The position numbers and the translations under genes were made by a program. Below the pieces are notes generated by a model. The model did no database searches. It saw only the letters and a list, made by a program, of their open reading frames with translations, and was not told the DNA's origin. A stretch of 64,000 nt of DNA from Emmonsiellopsis sp. PD_33 (lineage: Eukaryota; Ascomycota; Eurotiomycetes; Onygenales; Ajellomycetaceae), in assembly GCA_032988165.1 (NCBI GenBank), contig JANTQF010000115.1, positions 1-64,000 of the forward strand, read 5' to 3'. Positions 1 to 11,329 of the stretch are shown in pieces (within the stretch, counting starts at the first letter, position 1; the number at the start of each line of letters is the position of its first letter).

Positions 1-759
1 GGGGTGGTGGTGTGGGGTGGGTTGTTTGTGTGTATGTTATAGTGTATTGATGTGTTGGGGTTAGAGTGTTGTTTGGATAATATGAACTGGATGAATGGTA
101 ATGGCTGTGTAATGTTTGTATATATATACCTAATCTAATCTATAGAGCGTAGAGAACGTGTTAATCACTAGCATTATTATTTATTACTGGCTAATGAACT
201 GAAGTTTTGATTGCTGATGGAACCAAATATGAGTGGGTGGGTGGTGCGAGTTCTTCCACTGCTGCATAGACAGACAGCTAACATTTATCAAGTCCTAGGG
301 ACATTCAATGCCGACATGTTTCCCCGATAGATAGCATCCATACTTACTTGTAGGCGAGTCGAGTGGGAAAATGAGAAGGCGATGGATGGGAGAAAGCATT
401 CATGTAGTTAGTTAAGAGTCCCTTGCCTGATCGGGTCGTTTGATTAATTCCAGGTTTTTCTGATATCCCTTTCTGCCGTGGTTTGGTCTGGAAATTTGTT
501 GCATTTGGTTTGGTATTGTGATTGTCGTGCGGTTTCTCGAGAGACTGTAGATTTGATGGAGGTATGCCTGCGAATAGGGAATATGAGGGAGGAATGTCGA
601 GTCCGCAGGGGGGGGGGGGATTGGAGAAATATGGATTTTCTTTCTTTTATAATCTTTTTGGGGTAAAAAAATCGTATTCATGAAAAAACAACGCCTTGAA
701 TTGATTTGTTTATCATTTTCAAACTAAACCATCACAACCACCCCATCACACAACTTCAT
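1..759. other. Intergenic, downstream of the uL14 gene
   Basis: No gene is supported here. The stretch is G/T-rich on the plus strand and contains a run of nine or more G near 608-616. Short open frames exist, but none has a recognisable domain or a convincing splice pattern. It probably holds the 3' end of the uL14 transcript. Confidence 0.5.
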
Positions 760-1934
760 TTACACGACGACACCGGAGTTGGCCGCAATACGCTGTTGAT
801 TGTATATGTTAGGAATGATCGTTAAAAAATTATAGGGGATTGTCTTACAGGCCACAGGTCCGTAGCTTCCTTTCCAATGGGGCCAGTGATGGCCGAGCCC
901 TTCATTTCACCCTTGGCGTTGACGATCTAGATAAAAGGGACGGAATCAGTATTTTGTATTTGACAGAAGGTGGCAAGTTGATGGGTGGGTGAATGGACGG
1001 ATCGGATAGATGACGCATGGTCCGTTTCGAGTGATATCCCAGCCCTTGAAGGAATGCATAGGGAGAAAGGTCGCTGGATCGAGCCATCCCATCCGTTCCA
1101 AGCGAAATCATTCCCCCGACCCGGGCCATCAACTTCGAAGCGGACAAAAACGTCCCATCCCATCCCATCCCATCCGCCCAGCAAAATAAATATCGGAAAC
1201 TCACCACACCGGCATTATCCTCGAAGTAAAGGTAGATGCCGTCAGCCCGTCTCCAGGGCTTGCTCTGTCGGACAACGACGGCGGGCATGACCTTCTTTCT
1301 CAGCTCGGGCTTTCCCTTCTTGACGGTGGCCATGACCATGTCACCAACACCGGCGGCGGGCAGGCGGTTGAGGCGGGCACCGATTCCCTTGACGGAGATG
1401 ATGTACAAGTTACGGGCACCGGAGTTATCGCAGCAGTTCATCACGGCGCCGCTACATGACGATATATGTTAGTCTTCCCGAATCCTGGATTTCGTGATTG
1501 TCTGATTGGATCGCTTGGGTTTGATATTGGAGGGGTTGTAGAATTGGTGTATATCGGAACGATTTTGGGGTATATCAAGGGGCTCTTGTTTTTTGCTGGT
1601 TCGAAGACGATTTTTTTGCACGGGGTTCAAAGACGTACACAGGCAGACCGAGAGTCATCTTCAGCTTGTTGCCGGCAGCACCGCCACGACTGTATATCAA
1701 AAAAATTTATCCGTCAGCATTCGTCTCCCTCAAAAAAAACCCCTCTCCCAAAAATCCTTCAAATCCCAAAATTCCGCGCCTTCACCGCCCTTCAATTTTT
1801 TCCCTCCCGCCTTTTTCACGGTTTCGTGCGGTTTCTCTCGCTCTCGCAATATCTCCATTTTGCGCTCTCTTTCCGTTCCTCCTGCGCCTCCAAAAACAAG
1901 GGACGGGGGCAATTGCTTACCCTCTCTTCGACAT
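760..1934 (-). CDS. RPL23: 60S ribosomal protein L23 (uL14)
   Basis: Core component of the large ribosomal subunit, acting in the cytosol near the subunit interface. Five exons were traced from 5' to 3': 1921-1934, 1639-1689, 1205-1451, 849-926 and 760-792. They sum to 423 bases, giving 140 residues, the usual size of eukaryotic uL14. Diagnostic stretches are MNCCDNSGARNLYIISVKG, RLNRLPAAGVGDMVMATVKK, GKPELRKKV and YFEDNAG. The protein ends in ANSGVVV after an LWPRIA segment. The first exon is only 14 bases (MSKR plus two bases of a glycine codon), followed by a GTAAGC donor. All exon phases close. The high intron load in a short ribosomal protein gene is normal for filamentous fungi. Identification is near certain from the protein sequence. 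Confidence 0.97.
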
Positions 1935-2393
1935 GGTGACTGGATATGGGTATTAACCGGGGGTAACGGGGAGAAAAGGGATATCCGGTGGTCGTGAGGA
2001 CTGGGCGCTGGGGTTGTTCGGTTGGCGACGTCGACGAGGTTGAATCCGCGATGTTGAATTTCCTTCTGAGTGTTTGGCTTTCGCTTAGTGTGGGTTGAAG
2101 TCTTGGCGCAGACCTAGCCGTTTTGGGCGTGGCGTGGCCGGCGGTCACGGGACTTGCCCTAAGGCTAAGCAGATTTGGTCAGACAGATTATGTAAGCGAT
2201 ATACCGACCAGACTGACCCCCTTTTATATTCGATAACCTCTATCCACAACTGTCTCTTGTTCATTAACTACCTCCCAGCCTGTATATATTACACCACGAC
2301 GAAGATTAAACTAAGTTGAACCGGATTAAACTAATATGCAACGCGCAAACCTCCCATTATATAAACAAGCCCCGCGGAGGCAAGGCATTTCAA
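1935..2393. other. Intergenic: uL14 promoter and permease 3' end
   Basis: This stretch separates two minus-strand genes. It must contain the uL14 promoter and the 3' untranslated part of the NCS1 permease. No further gene is visible. Confidence 0.5.
2156..2163. promoter_or_regulatory. Possible CCCTAA-type ribosomal-protein promoter element
   Basis: GCCCTAAG lies about 220 bases upstream of the uL14 start codon. Telobox-like CCCTAA elements bound by Tbf1-type factors are known in fungal ribosomal-protein promoters. One short match could be chance. Confidence 0.2.
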
Positions 2394-4343
2394 TCAAAAA
2401 CTAACCTCCTCGACCTTACCCCTTTTCTCAGCCCTGTCCTCCTCCAGTCTCCCATCGCTCGACTCCTCCATCCCCTCAATAACCTGTGTGCCCACTAGCA
2501 AATCATCCATCGATTCCCCCTCCAAAAACCCTTCACTCGCCACCAACCCCTCAAACCTCTTCTTACACCCCAGGCTGTCTTCCCCATATGCCCCATCATA
2601 CCCCTTGGGAAACGTCCGGTTGGGTAACACCAACGACACAACCGTATAAAACACAAATGCGGATCCGAAGGTAATCACCCAACCAGACCCATACATCTGA
2701 ATTGCTGCGGGCGCCACCAGTTCCGGCCTGTACGCCCCAATCAGCCCGGGTAGCCCGAACAGCATTCCCGCCACCCAGCAGCCGGTCGATTTCAGATTCC
2801 AGCCCATTGTGAAATAATACAATGAGCCTTTGGATGGGTTGTAGAGGGAGGGCACATGGATGTTGCCCCGTTTCGTGATGAAGTAGTCGGCGATGACTAT
2901 CGCGCAGAGTGGTGCCATGAAGATCCCATAGCTGCCTAGGAAGGTTAGGAAGCCTTGGGCGTCTTTCAGAATCTGCCAGGGGACTACGGCGATGCCGAGG
3001 ATGGCACAGAGGACCTGACCCCGGACGATGGTGAAGTAGCGCGGGAAGAGGCCGGTGAAGTCGGAGCCAAAGGGCATGGTGTTTGCTATTGAAGGAGAGC
3101 AGGAATGTTAGTTCCTCCATCAGGAGAACGCTGGAAGAGGGTCATTATGCAAACGTACCGCCAATGTTCGTGCCCAGGACAGACAACCCAAATCCAACGG
3201 ATGCGAAAAAGCATCCCGCCCTGGCGGCTGGTCCCCACATATTATCCAAAATGGCAGTGAGGAGATCCCACTGGTTCCAGTACGCTTCACCAAATATACC
3301 CATGGCGGATGAAGTCGCGCCGCAACCGAGGAAGAAGATGGTCGTCTTGCTGGCGAAGATTGAAACCACCTGCGGCCAACCCGCATCGCGGGGCGTCTTG
3401 ACATACCGAGTGAAATCAGGCTGGTTCACAAGCAGCGGCGACAGTGTCCCCATAACGGAATTGATCCCATTAAGCATCGCCCATCCCAGCGCAGAGCCCT
3501 TCACCTGCACATCCGATCTCAGCGAATCAACCCCCAGTCCACCCCCATATTGAACACACCACCCAAATACCCCAAAACACGCAATGGGCACCACAATCGC
3601 CTGCGCGGCGAAAATAAACCGAATCCGCGTCGGGTGCACAAACTGGAACGGAAACTGAATGAACCAAAACAGGAAGAACGCCAATAGATCCCTTGACGTC
3701 GTCCCGGAACTCTCGGGCAGATGATTCGGCATTTTATACCACAGGTCCCCAAAGATGCACCGCAGCGTCACGCTTAGCAGCATCCCCCCGTAGAACGACT
3801 GCACACCGTACCAGATGATCGCGACCACAGCCCGCAGCGCGACGAAGAAGTACGCACCGTACATGCCGAAGATCCCCCGGGCGAGTACGGGGTAGCCGAT
3901 GTGGTAGGTTGCGCCGGGGCGGGCCATGCCTAACGCGACGAGGGAGGCGATTACATTGGCGACGATGGCCGCAAGGAGGGCTTGCCACCAGGTCAGGCCG
4001 ACGGCGATGAGACTGGCGCCGTTTCCCCATTGGTTGGAGTTGAAGGCGGCCTGTGATGCAGAGAGATCGGTTAGCGCTTTTACATATTTATGGGGGGTTT
4101 AACAGCGTGTCCAAAGGGGGCATACACTCCACCAGTAGTAACTGAGAGACAGCCTTTGGGATCTCGTTAGCAAATGTCATAGATACAGACGACGACGACT
4201 TGCCATGACCAGGTCCGACGTTCAGGAGGCGACGGCAGCAAATCATGATTCACCCATTGTGAAGCCCCTGTCATTTCATCGTCCGTCTTGACGAGTTTCT
4301 TGATATCGGGCTTTCGAAGCCCTGCAAGGCTAAATCCGGGCAT
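2394..4343 (-). CDS. NCS1-family permease (purine/pyrimidine/allantoin-type transporter)
   Basis: Plasma-membrane cation symporter of the nucleobase-cation-symport-1 family, which imports uracil, allantoin, uric acid, hydantoins, thiamine and similar compounds. Exons: 4204-4343, 4126-4153, 3159-4050 and 2394-3085, giving 583 residues. The N-terminus carries the Fur-type pattern NHDLLPSPPERRTW. It is followed by about 12 hydrophobic segments with family hallmarks: GLTWWQALLAAI, GATYHIGYPVLARGIFG, NQPDFTRYVKTP, NIGANTMPFGSDFTGLFPR and IADYFITKRG. The first intron uses a GC donor (GCAAGT), the only choice that keeps phase, and the second exon is 28 bases. The neighbouring PuuE-like enzyme, amidase and GATA sites point to uptake of a nitrogen-ring compound. 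The exact substrate cannot be read from sequence. Confidence 0.9.
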
Positions 4344-5129
4344 GTGCGCTTGCTTCTTCGGCGGGCCACTAAACAAGCGATTGCGATTTAAAAAGCAATG
4401 AGAAATCGACAGCTCCAGACAGAGGGGGGTCTGGGACAGCTGGAAAGCGTAGCATGGGCTCCCCTGGCGCCGGCGGACCGCATCTATATGTTTATTGTTA
4501 TCCTCACCCGCCCCCCTTGGTTTCCGCACCCAAGCTTACGATCTACCATGATGTGCCGTGCATTTTCCTCAGAATTGGATTCTTCTTATCTGGATGTAGT
4601 CTCTCTTTCCCTTGATACAGGGCGAGATAACGTTGTAAAAAGCTGCATTGTTATTGGACTGGGGAACCTAGGAAGCTAGGGTGGAAGCTAGGGCTAGATC
4701 CTTGAATGATATGCAGAAGCGATAGGGATTGTTTTCATGTTTCCCCCTTTGATAGACTGATGCTTGGGATGTTGGCGCTTGTCGATAAGAGATTCTGTGG
4801 AACTCTGCTGTGGTGTTTACATAGTCTCCGACTTGGTATGTACTCCTGTAGGATTGTATGTTGCTAGTTTGAGCACAAGGAAGAGGACCCTACTGGGCAA
4901 TTTTTGTCTTGAGACTGTGCAAATGTCAAAGGTTGAGTATTGTGTCTTGTTTGGTCGCTTTGGCAGATCCATCAAGCAGCTGAGTTTCTCGACGCTGGTC
5001 CAAATAATATAAGGCCCCAAGTAGCAGGATGGTAACTCCTGATTAATAGTCAAGGAGGGATGATGATACACATCGTTCACCTGAGATGAATCGCTACCTA
5101 CCTAATAGAATAGAAATAAAAATAATTCA
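4344..5129. other. Intergenic between permease and PuuE-like gene
   Basis: Both flanking genes are on the minus strand. The gap therefore carries the permease promoter and the 3' end of the PuuE-like gene. No coding signal was recognised. Confidence 0.5.
4585..4790. promoter_or_regulatory. GATAAG sites upstream of the NCS1 permease
   Basis: CTTATC at 4585-4590 and GATAAG at 4785-4790 lie roughly 240 and 440 bases upstream of the permease start. GATA factors such as AreA activate nitrogen-catabolism genes through HGATAR sites in ascomycetes. Two sites alone are weak evidence; the pattern across the cluster strengthens it. Confidence 0.35.
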
Positions 5130-6288
5130 TTAATTAGGCAACTTAGCCACCGCCAACTCCCCCTTCTTATAAGGAAACTTCTCCCTAAAATGCTCCGCAA
5201 TCTGCGTCCGCGTGGCAACCCACACCCCTTCTTTCGCCGCGATATATTCCACAAACTTCTTCAGCGCAGCAAACCTCGCTGGCTTCCCAATACACCGACA
5301 GTGCAAACCAATCGTCATCATCTTCGGCATCCCCTCCTGCCCTTCCTCATAGAGCGTATCGAAAGCCCCCTTGACATGATCGTAAAAATCCATCGGCGCA
5401 CTGAATCCCGTCGCTACATTGAACTTGTAGTCATTGCAGTCGTACGAGTAAGGGATCATCAGCATGCCTTCTGGTTTTTCAACGTCCTTCTCGGCAGGCA
5501 CATCAATCCAGTAGGGGACGTCGTCGGCGTAGCTGTCGGACTCCCAGAGGAGCGGGAGGCCCATTTCTTTGTACACGTCCCAGACAAGAGCGTGGGAGCG
5601 CGGGGAGAGACGGCCGTAGTACCAGCCCTTGGGGGCCTCGCCGCAGATGTCGCGAATGCATTCGATACCCTTTCTTATATATGCCTTTTCTTGCTCAGGC
5701 GACATTTTATGGTAGTCGATCCAGCTTGTTTGGCGTGTCAACTCTACTCTCCCAGATGTTCAGGATTGGTGAATGAATTCACCTACCGGTAAGCATGCGA
5801 AGCCACATCATGTCCGTTTTCAACGGATGATTTGGCAACAGCTGGGTTACCCTCTAGAGCCTTGCCAACTGCATATAAAGTATATTTCATGCCGTGTTTG
5901 TTGAATAGGCGGAAAAGTCGCCACACACCAGCTCTGGCACCATAGTCGTACTCAGATTCGATATTCACGGCGCGTTCCTGGATGTGAGGGGTGGAACCAG
6001 AGGCTTCCCATAGGTGGCTCTCAGAATGCAAATCGCCGTTCAAGACAGTGTTTTCTGCACCCTAGACATCGTTTCGATGAGCTGGGTTCGGGGGATATGG
6101 GTATCAGATAGATAACATACCTCCTCATAATTTATCACAAACGAAACTGCAATCTTTGCGTTATTTGGCCATTGTGGGTTAAAGGATTTCTCACCGTAAC
6201 CGACGAGGTTTCTGGGGAAATCATAGTGGTCGTCCCATTTCCAGGGCTCAACGCTCGTGTCTGCGGATATATTGTATGGCGTTGACAT
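5130..6288 (-). CDS. PuuE-type allantoinase / polysaccharide-deacetylase-fold hydrolase
   Basis: Hydrolase of the NodB/carbohydrate-esterase-4 fold, in the branch containing bacterial PuuE allantoinase and related amidases acting on small cyclic amides. Exons 6121-6288, 5787-6061 and 5130-5724 join in phase to 345 residues. Motif 1, normally TFDDG, reads NYEEGAE across the first splice site, as in PuuE. Motif 2 is GHDVASHAYRW-IDY, with the His spacing of the family. Further matches are RAGVWRLFRLFNKHG, GWYYGRLSPRS, LLWESDSYADDVPYW and GLHCRCIGKPAR. No signal peptide is visible, so it is probably cytosolic. It sits between an NCS1 permease and an amidase, and shares a GATA-rich divergent promoter with the amidase. 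Ring-opening of an imported ureide or hydantoin-like compound is the inference. Action on a chitin-like polymer is less likely without a signal peptide. Confidence 0.85.
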
Positions 6289-6471
6289 CGTGATGGAGAT
6301 AGTTGTGGTGAAGGATGATATATTGAAATATATAATATTGTCCAACTGACACTGGTTTGGCCAACATAGATATGCAATAATATTTTTTAGCAGGGCTCTT
6401 CCTTCATATACCCCGCTGCGTATTCCGCATCAATGAGAAGAGGGATACCGCATGGCATCATGAAGGTAATG

Positions 6472-6939
6472 CTTATCAGCTCGGCACGAATCCGCCGCGA
6501 GTCTCCTAGACTCCATCAGACAGATACCAATATCAATATCGCAGCCATAACGACGATCCCGACTGCTGACAGACGGTTATTGATATGAACAGATCGAGGC
6601 TTATCTGGTTATTCCAATCTGTCCATCCGATGAAGGCTAGGTAAACCAAGCCAGTAGGATCAATATCCTTCAGGTCTTCAGGTATTCAGCATCCATTCTT
6701 CTTATCGGTCGGCAGTCTGTCTGCCGGATAGGCTTCTTGACGAGACTTGATGCCCAATCAAGCCACATGGTTGGGACGTATATCCAGAAGCTGCCGATTT
6801 CTCCACGATTCTCCGCATCCATGAGGAGCATGCTGCAGAATTTCAAAACAAACCCCGACGAATTGGTTCCAGATAAGATAAGACGGGGACATGTAAGCAC
6901 ATGCGGAGGCCTACTGCCGTAGGAGAGCCATCTCTTATC
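6472..6939. promoter_or_regulatory. Cluster of six GATAAG sites in a divergent promoter
   Basis: The 936 bases between the PuuE-like gene and the amidase hold CTTATC at 6472, 6600, 6701 and 6934. They also hold two overlapping GATAAG copies at 6872-6882. About 0.5 copies are expected by chance on both strands. Tandem or closely spaced GATA motifs are the known signature of AreA-type nitrogen control. I infer that both genes are induced when preferred nitrogen is scarce. Confidence 0.55.
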
Positions 6940-7224
6940 AACGACCAGCTGTATTGGCGTGTCAATTGCTGATTACTAGTAGTAGTACTAGTTTTGGGTC
7001 CTGAAAGCCGATATCAAACGGGAATTTCAGAGGAAGCGATGCGGCAAGGGAGGATTAAAAGAATCGTGAACCATGTTAGGCAAATTCCAGCAACTCTCGT
7101 AGAATAACTGATTCCTCGACAGTCCTTTGCCGTTGATATATCGTTTTGCACCAGGTGTTGGTTGGTTGGAGTCCTTCAAGTTATTAAATTTAGCTGGTTA
7201 AATAGTTGAAAAAAACGCCAAGCC

Positions 7225-9000
7225 ATGTCGGTTCTCTTCACCTCAATTTCAGAGTCAGTACAGCATCATTCCTACAAACTCATCTATGAAGGCAGGAAAT
7301 TCTTCTATATTTCTAATTGGCTTTAGGAATGGAGGGATAATGCATGTCACTGCCTATCAATGCTAACAATTGTTGTAGATCGAACCCTGTTACTATCGAG
7401 GATGTTCACAAGGCGTTCGGGAAACTGGGCATCACTCCGGCCCCTGAGGATGCAAACGATTACTTCAAACTCCTCGCCGCTGCTCATGATTGCGCAAAGG
7501 CGGTAGAGGCACTACCGGATTACGAACCGAACGTTGATTTGAAACGGTTCCCTCGAAACAATGTCCACCGTCCTTCACAGGACGAGCAACTCTATGGCTC
7601 CGCGTGGGCTCACACGTTCTCCATCAAAGATGCATCAATCGAGGGCCCATTGAGTGGGAAGACAGTGTGCCTGAAAGACTGCATTGCTGTTGCGCGGGTG
7701 CCACAGCTTCTTGGGACTGATATGATCGATCCCTGGACACCAGAGTCGGATGCGACAGTTGTAACATGGGCGTTGGAGAGTGGTGCGGAGATCGTTGGGA
7801 CGGCCAACTGTGAGAGTTGGTGTCAATCAACAAGCTCTTTTTCAAGCGCATACGGAACTATAGACAATCCATATGCTGCTGGATACTCTGCAGGAGGGAG
7901 TACTTCAGGAGCGGCTGCCTTGGTTGGGGGCGGTGATGTTGATATTGCCATTGGCGCAGACCAGGGCGGTAGCATCAGAGTTCCTGCGGCGCTATGTGGC
8001 TGTAAGTAAACCGTTATTCTATATCATCCAATCGGCCTTGAAGCTAAGATCATCAGGTGTCGGTTTGAAGCCAACCCATGGCCTGGTTCCTTATACCGGA
8101 ATTGCCAGCAATGACGCTGTTAATGATCATGCCGGGCCCCTCTCGCGGACGGTTATGGATACCGCATTATGCCTTGATGCTATCAGCGGCTATGATGGAA
8201 TTGATGATAGGGCTCTAGGCGCCCCTACACACGGCACAACTACCTTCGCCGCAGATCTTAAAGCCACGGAGACTGAAGGCGTGAAAGGGATGAAAATAGG
8301 CATATTGAAAGAAGCATTTGAAATGGCAATTGTCGACCCATCGATGAAAGAATTCGTCCTCTCTGCAGCATGGAAATTCAAAGATCTCGGTGCAACCATC
8401 GAAGAGGTATCAATCCCCGATCACAACCTAGGCACCGCGATCTGGACAATCGAGCAGCGGATATCCGGCTGTCTGACACTCATGGGTTTGCAACACGGCC
8501 GTCGCGGTCTAGCCATGACCAAAATAGAAGCTGCAAAATTACCCTGGACGCAAGAAAAGTTCGACAAGCTCTTCCCAACCACCCAAAACGTGCTGCTCAA
8601 CGGGCTCTACCTGATGGAGAAATTCCCTAGCCTCTACGCCAAATCCGTCAACCTGGGCCGTCGCCTGCGAGATTCTTACGAAAGGACCCTCCGCGAGTAC
8701 GATGTTTTGATCCTACCTTCCACATCGTTCGTGGCTCCTAAGCACGGTACAAGAACGACACCAATGGCGACCATCGCGCCGACGGTGGGCCTTACGTCAA
8801 ACACCGCAATGTTTGATGCAACGGGGCAACCGGCTATGACTATTCCTATTGGATTTCTTCCTGCCAAAGAGGATCCGAATGTACTTCTTCCGGCTGGCAT
8901 GCAAATCGTTAGTGGGTTGTGGAAGGATGCGAAGGTTCTGAGGGCTGGCCATGCGTGGGAGAAGGCGTATGACTGGAAAGAACAGCGTTTGCACAAGTAA
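7225..9000 (+). CDS. Amidase (amidase-signature family)
   Basis: Serine hydrolase that cleaves carboxamides to acid and ammonia. Exons 7225-7253, 7379-8001 and 8057-9000 join in phase to 531 residues, a normal length. The catalytic Ser-cisSer-Lys triad is visible: Lys in KTVCLKD, the cis-serine region in YSAGGSTSGAAAL, and the nucleophile in GADQGGSIRVPAALCG. LKPTHGLVPYTG and DHAGPLSRTV follow as expected. I chose the start at 7225 because an in-frame ATG at 7344 lies inside what looks like an intron: a TGCTAAC branch point sits just before TTGTTGTAG. MSVLFTSISE then joins the next exon in phase, although the donor GTCAGT is not ideal. Divergently placed from the PuuE-like gene, it probably acts on the product of that pathway. 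Confidence 0.9.
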
Positions 9001-9305
9001 TCAATGCTCTGTATCATTTATATGCTAGGACTTATTGTAAATAGTGTTAGTGATTTAAATAATTGATGACTTTGATGGGTTTTATGAGCTTCTAACAATT
9101 GCCAACTGCCTAACTAAGCCATGTAAGGACTACAGCCCATTGTATCTTTAGCGATGAAGAATATTTTGGAGATACATTTTATTTCTAGGAGTATAATGAA
9201 AAGTCTATGTAACCCAAATGCGCCTAACACGAACCTTGGTAAAATGAAAACATGCAGTCACACAGTAAACCACACCTACCAAAATCACTGATCTGCTCTC
9301 CATCC
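9001..9305. other. Convergent 3' gap
   Basis: A short A/T-rich gap separates the 3' ends of the amidase and the DHA2 transporter. Nothing beyond likely polyadenylation signals is visible. Confidence 0.5.
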
Positions 9306-11329
9306 CTATTTCACCTCCTCTACCGGCCTCTGATTAACTGCCGCTAGCTCCAAAGCAGTAGGGTCTTTCATCATATCACCCATCTTTTTGCCCGCTTCCT
9401 CCACAATACCGGAACTATCATTCGCCCCTTGCGCCTTATTCTTCTCATAAGCCGTCGCCAACGGGATATCCACAATAAAAGCACTACTCAGTAAACAAAC
9501 TCCCATCAACGGACATCCTAAGCAAAACACAATCCTTAACCCCTTCATATAAGCCGCCACAACGGCAGCCCTATCAGGGGGCGCCAGTGTATCTAGCAGC
9601 GAGGAGAGCTGCATGGGTGCATCATCAACGGCCAGATGCGACGGGATATTGGCTATTAGAACGTTGTTGAGGACTGTGGCGCAGACTGCAAGGCCGATGG
9701 CGCCGCCGATTGTGCGGAGGAAGTTTCGCAGGCCGGTTACGACGGCGCGATCTTCTTTGCGGGTGTTGGAGAGGAGGGCGATCATTGCTGGGTTATTGGG
9801 TTAGAGGGGTTGGTAAATGGTGTTGGGAGGGAGGGGGGGTGGGAAGGAATAGATTAAGGGGGTAAGAAAGCTAAACAGACCTGGCTGGAAGGAGAACCCG
9901 ATTCCGAAGCCTTCGATTATTTGGCATACGACAAGCACGCCGATGGACGTGCCCCCGCCAAATGCTATCCTGCCCCCCGCTCCCGCTGTCCAGAGAAGAT
10001 ATCCGGTACGAATGACCGGGTTACATCGCCCAAGTCCGCTGACGATGAAGCCGGCTAGGGTGGAAGAGGCGGAGAAAGCGAGGATAAGGGGTAGGATGAG
10101 AACTCCAGACATTAAGGGAGACTGTCCCAGAATGACTTGATAATAGAGCGGGAGGTAGTAGAGATCAGTGTAATAGACAATCCCCGTAACGAAGTTGTTC
10201 ATAAATAGGATTTTGGCGGAGAGTTTTTCGAATAGGTGGAATGGCATCACAGGTATTCTTGCGATTTTGGATTCAACGAAGACAAAAGCAATTGCGAGGA
10301 TTCCGCCAATGCAGAAGAAGGATATGACGATCGCGGAGTTCCATTCGTATGTACCGCCCCCTCCAGAGACGGGAATCTGGTAAATATATTAGCATCTATT
10401 TGAAATAGCAGGAGGAGAAAAGAAGGAATGAAAATGGAACAACAAATGGCATACAAGCAAAAAGATCACACTTCCCAAACTCAACATCATTCCCCAAAAG
10501 TCCGTCTTCAAAATCTTATCCTTCATCGAACCCCCAACCTTAGACTTGGGTACAGCTGCTAGAATTGCAGCAGCAGCCACGCACGTCACTGGAACGACGA
10601 ACCAGAACGTCCATCGCCATGTCGCGCTCGATTCTGAAAAAGCACCACCTATCAGGGGACCAACGCCATTCCCAAGGGCAATATTTGTCTCTAGCAACCC
10701 CTGGTACTTGCCCCGTTGTCGCAGCGTGGTTAAATCGGCGAAAATGATCATGACCAGGCTATTGATTCCTCCAGCCCCAATGCCCGCAATGCCGCGGAAA
10801 ATGTATAGCTGGATGGGGTTTTTGGCGAAGCCGCAGAGGAGGTCACCGATGGCGAGCAGAGCCATGCATATTCTAGACGTAAACAATCAGTCCCATCAAT
10901 CGTCAAGCCAAAAACCCCATTTCAGCAATCATTCTTCTCCTAAGATAAAGGAATCGCTCACATCAAGCACTCCTTCCGGCCAAAAATGTCACTCAACCTA
11001 CCATTGACGAGCTGGAATGAGGTGTTCGCGATGAGAAACGATGTTCCAACCCATGATATTGAAGCAAAGGCATCGAGATCCTTTGCAATCGCAGGAAGCG
11101 CCGTCGAAACGCTGTTTTGATCTATGAAAGAGACAAATAGGGTAAATGCTAACGCGCTGAGGATGATCAAAAGGCGGGTGAAGGGAAATTCGTTGCTGAG
11201 GTCCTGCGTGTCGACCCATCCCGCTGATGATGCGTTGGCACTTGCATCTGGGGAGTGAGCTTGATTATTCTCATTCTTGCTTTGTGCTGGTTCCTGCTGA
11301 GCCTTCCCGGGGTCTGCGCCGACTGCCAT
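9306..11329 (-). CDS. DHA2-type MFS transporter (14 membrane segments)
   Basis: Major facilitator superfamily proton antiporter of the 14-segment DHA2 drug/siderophore/organic-ion type. Exons 10962-11329, 10455-10872, 9881-10376 and 9306-9787 join in phase to 587 residues. The N-terminal cytoplasmic tail is followed by FVSFIDQNSVSTALPAIAKD, the DHA2 motif-D1-like region. Next come GRLSDIFGRK (motif A) and GIAGIGAGGINSL with GNGVGPLIGG (motif C). The C-terminal half contains GFGIGFSFQP and GLRNFLRTIGGAIG. An in-frame ATG 36 bases further upstream (11365) is an alternative start. GATAAG copies lie upstream, as for its neighbours. It may export an intermediate or import a substrate of the nitrogen set; drug efflux remains possible. 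Confidence 0.9.
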
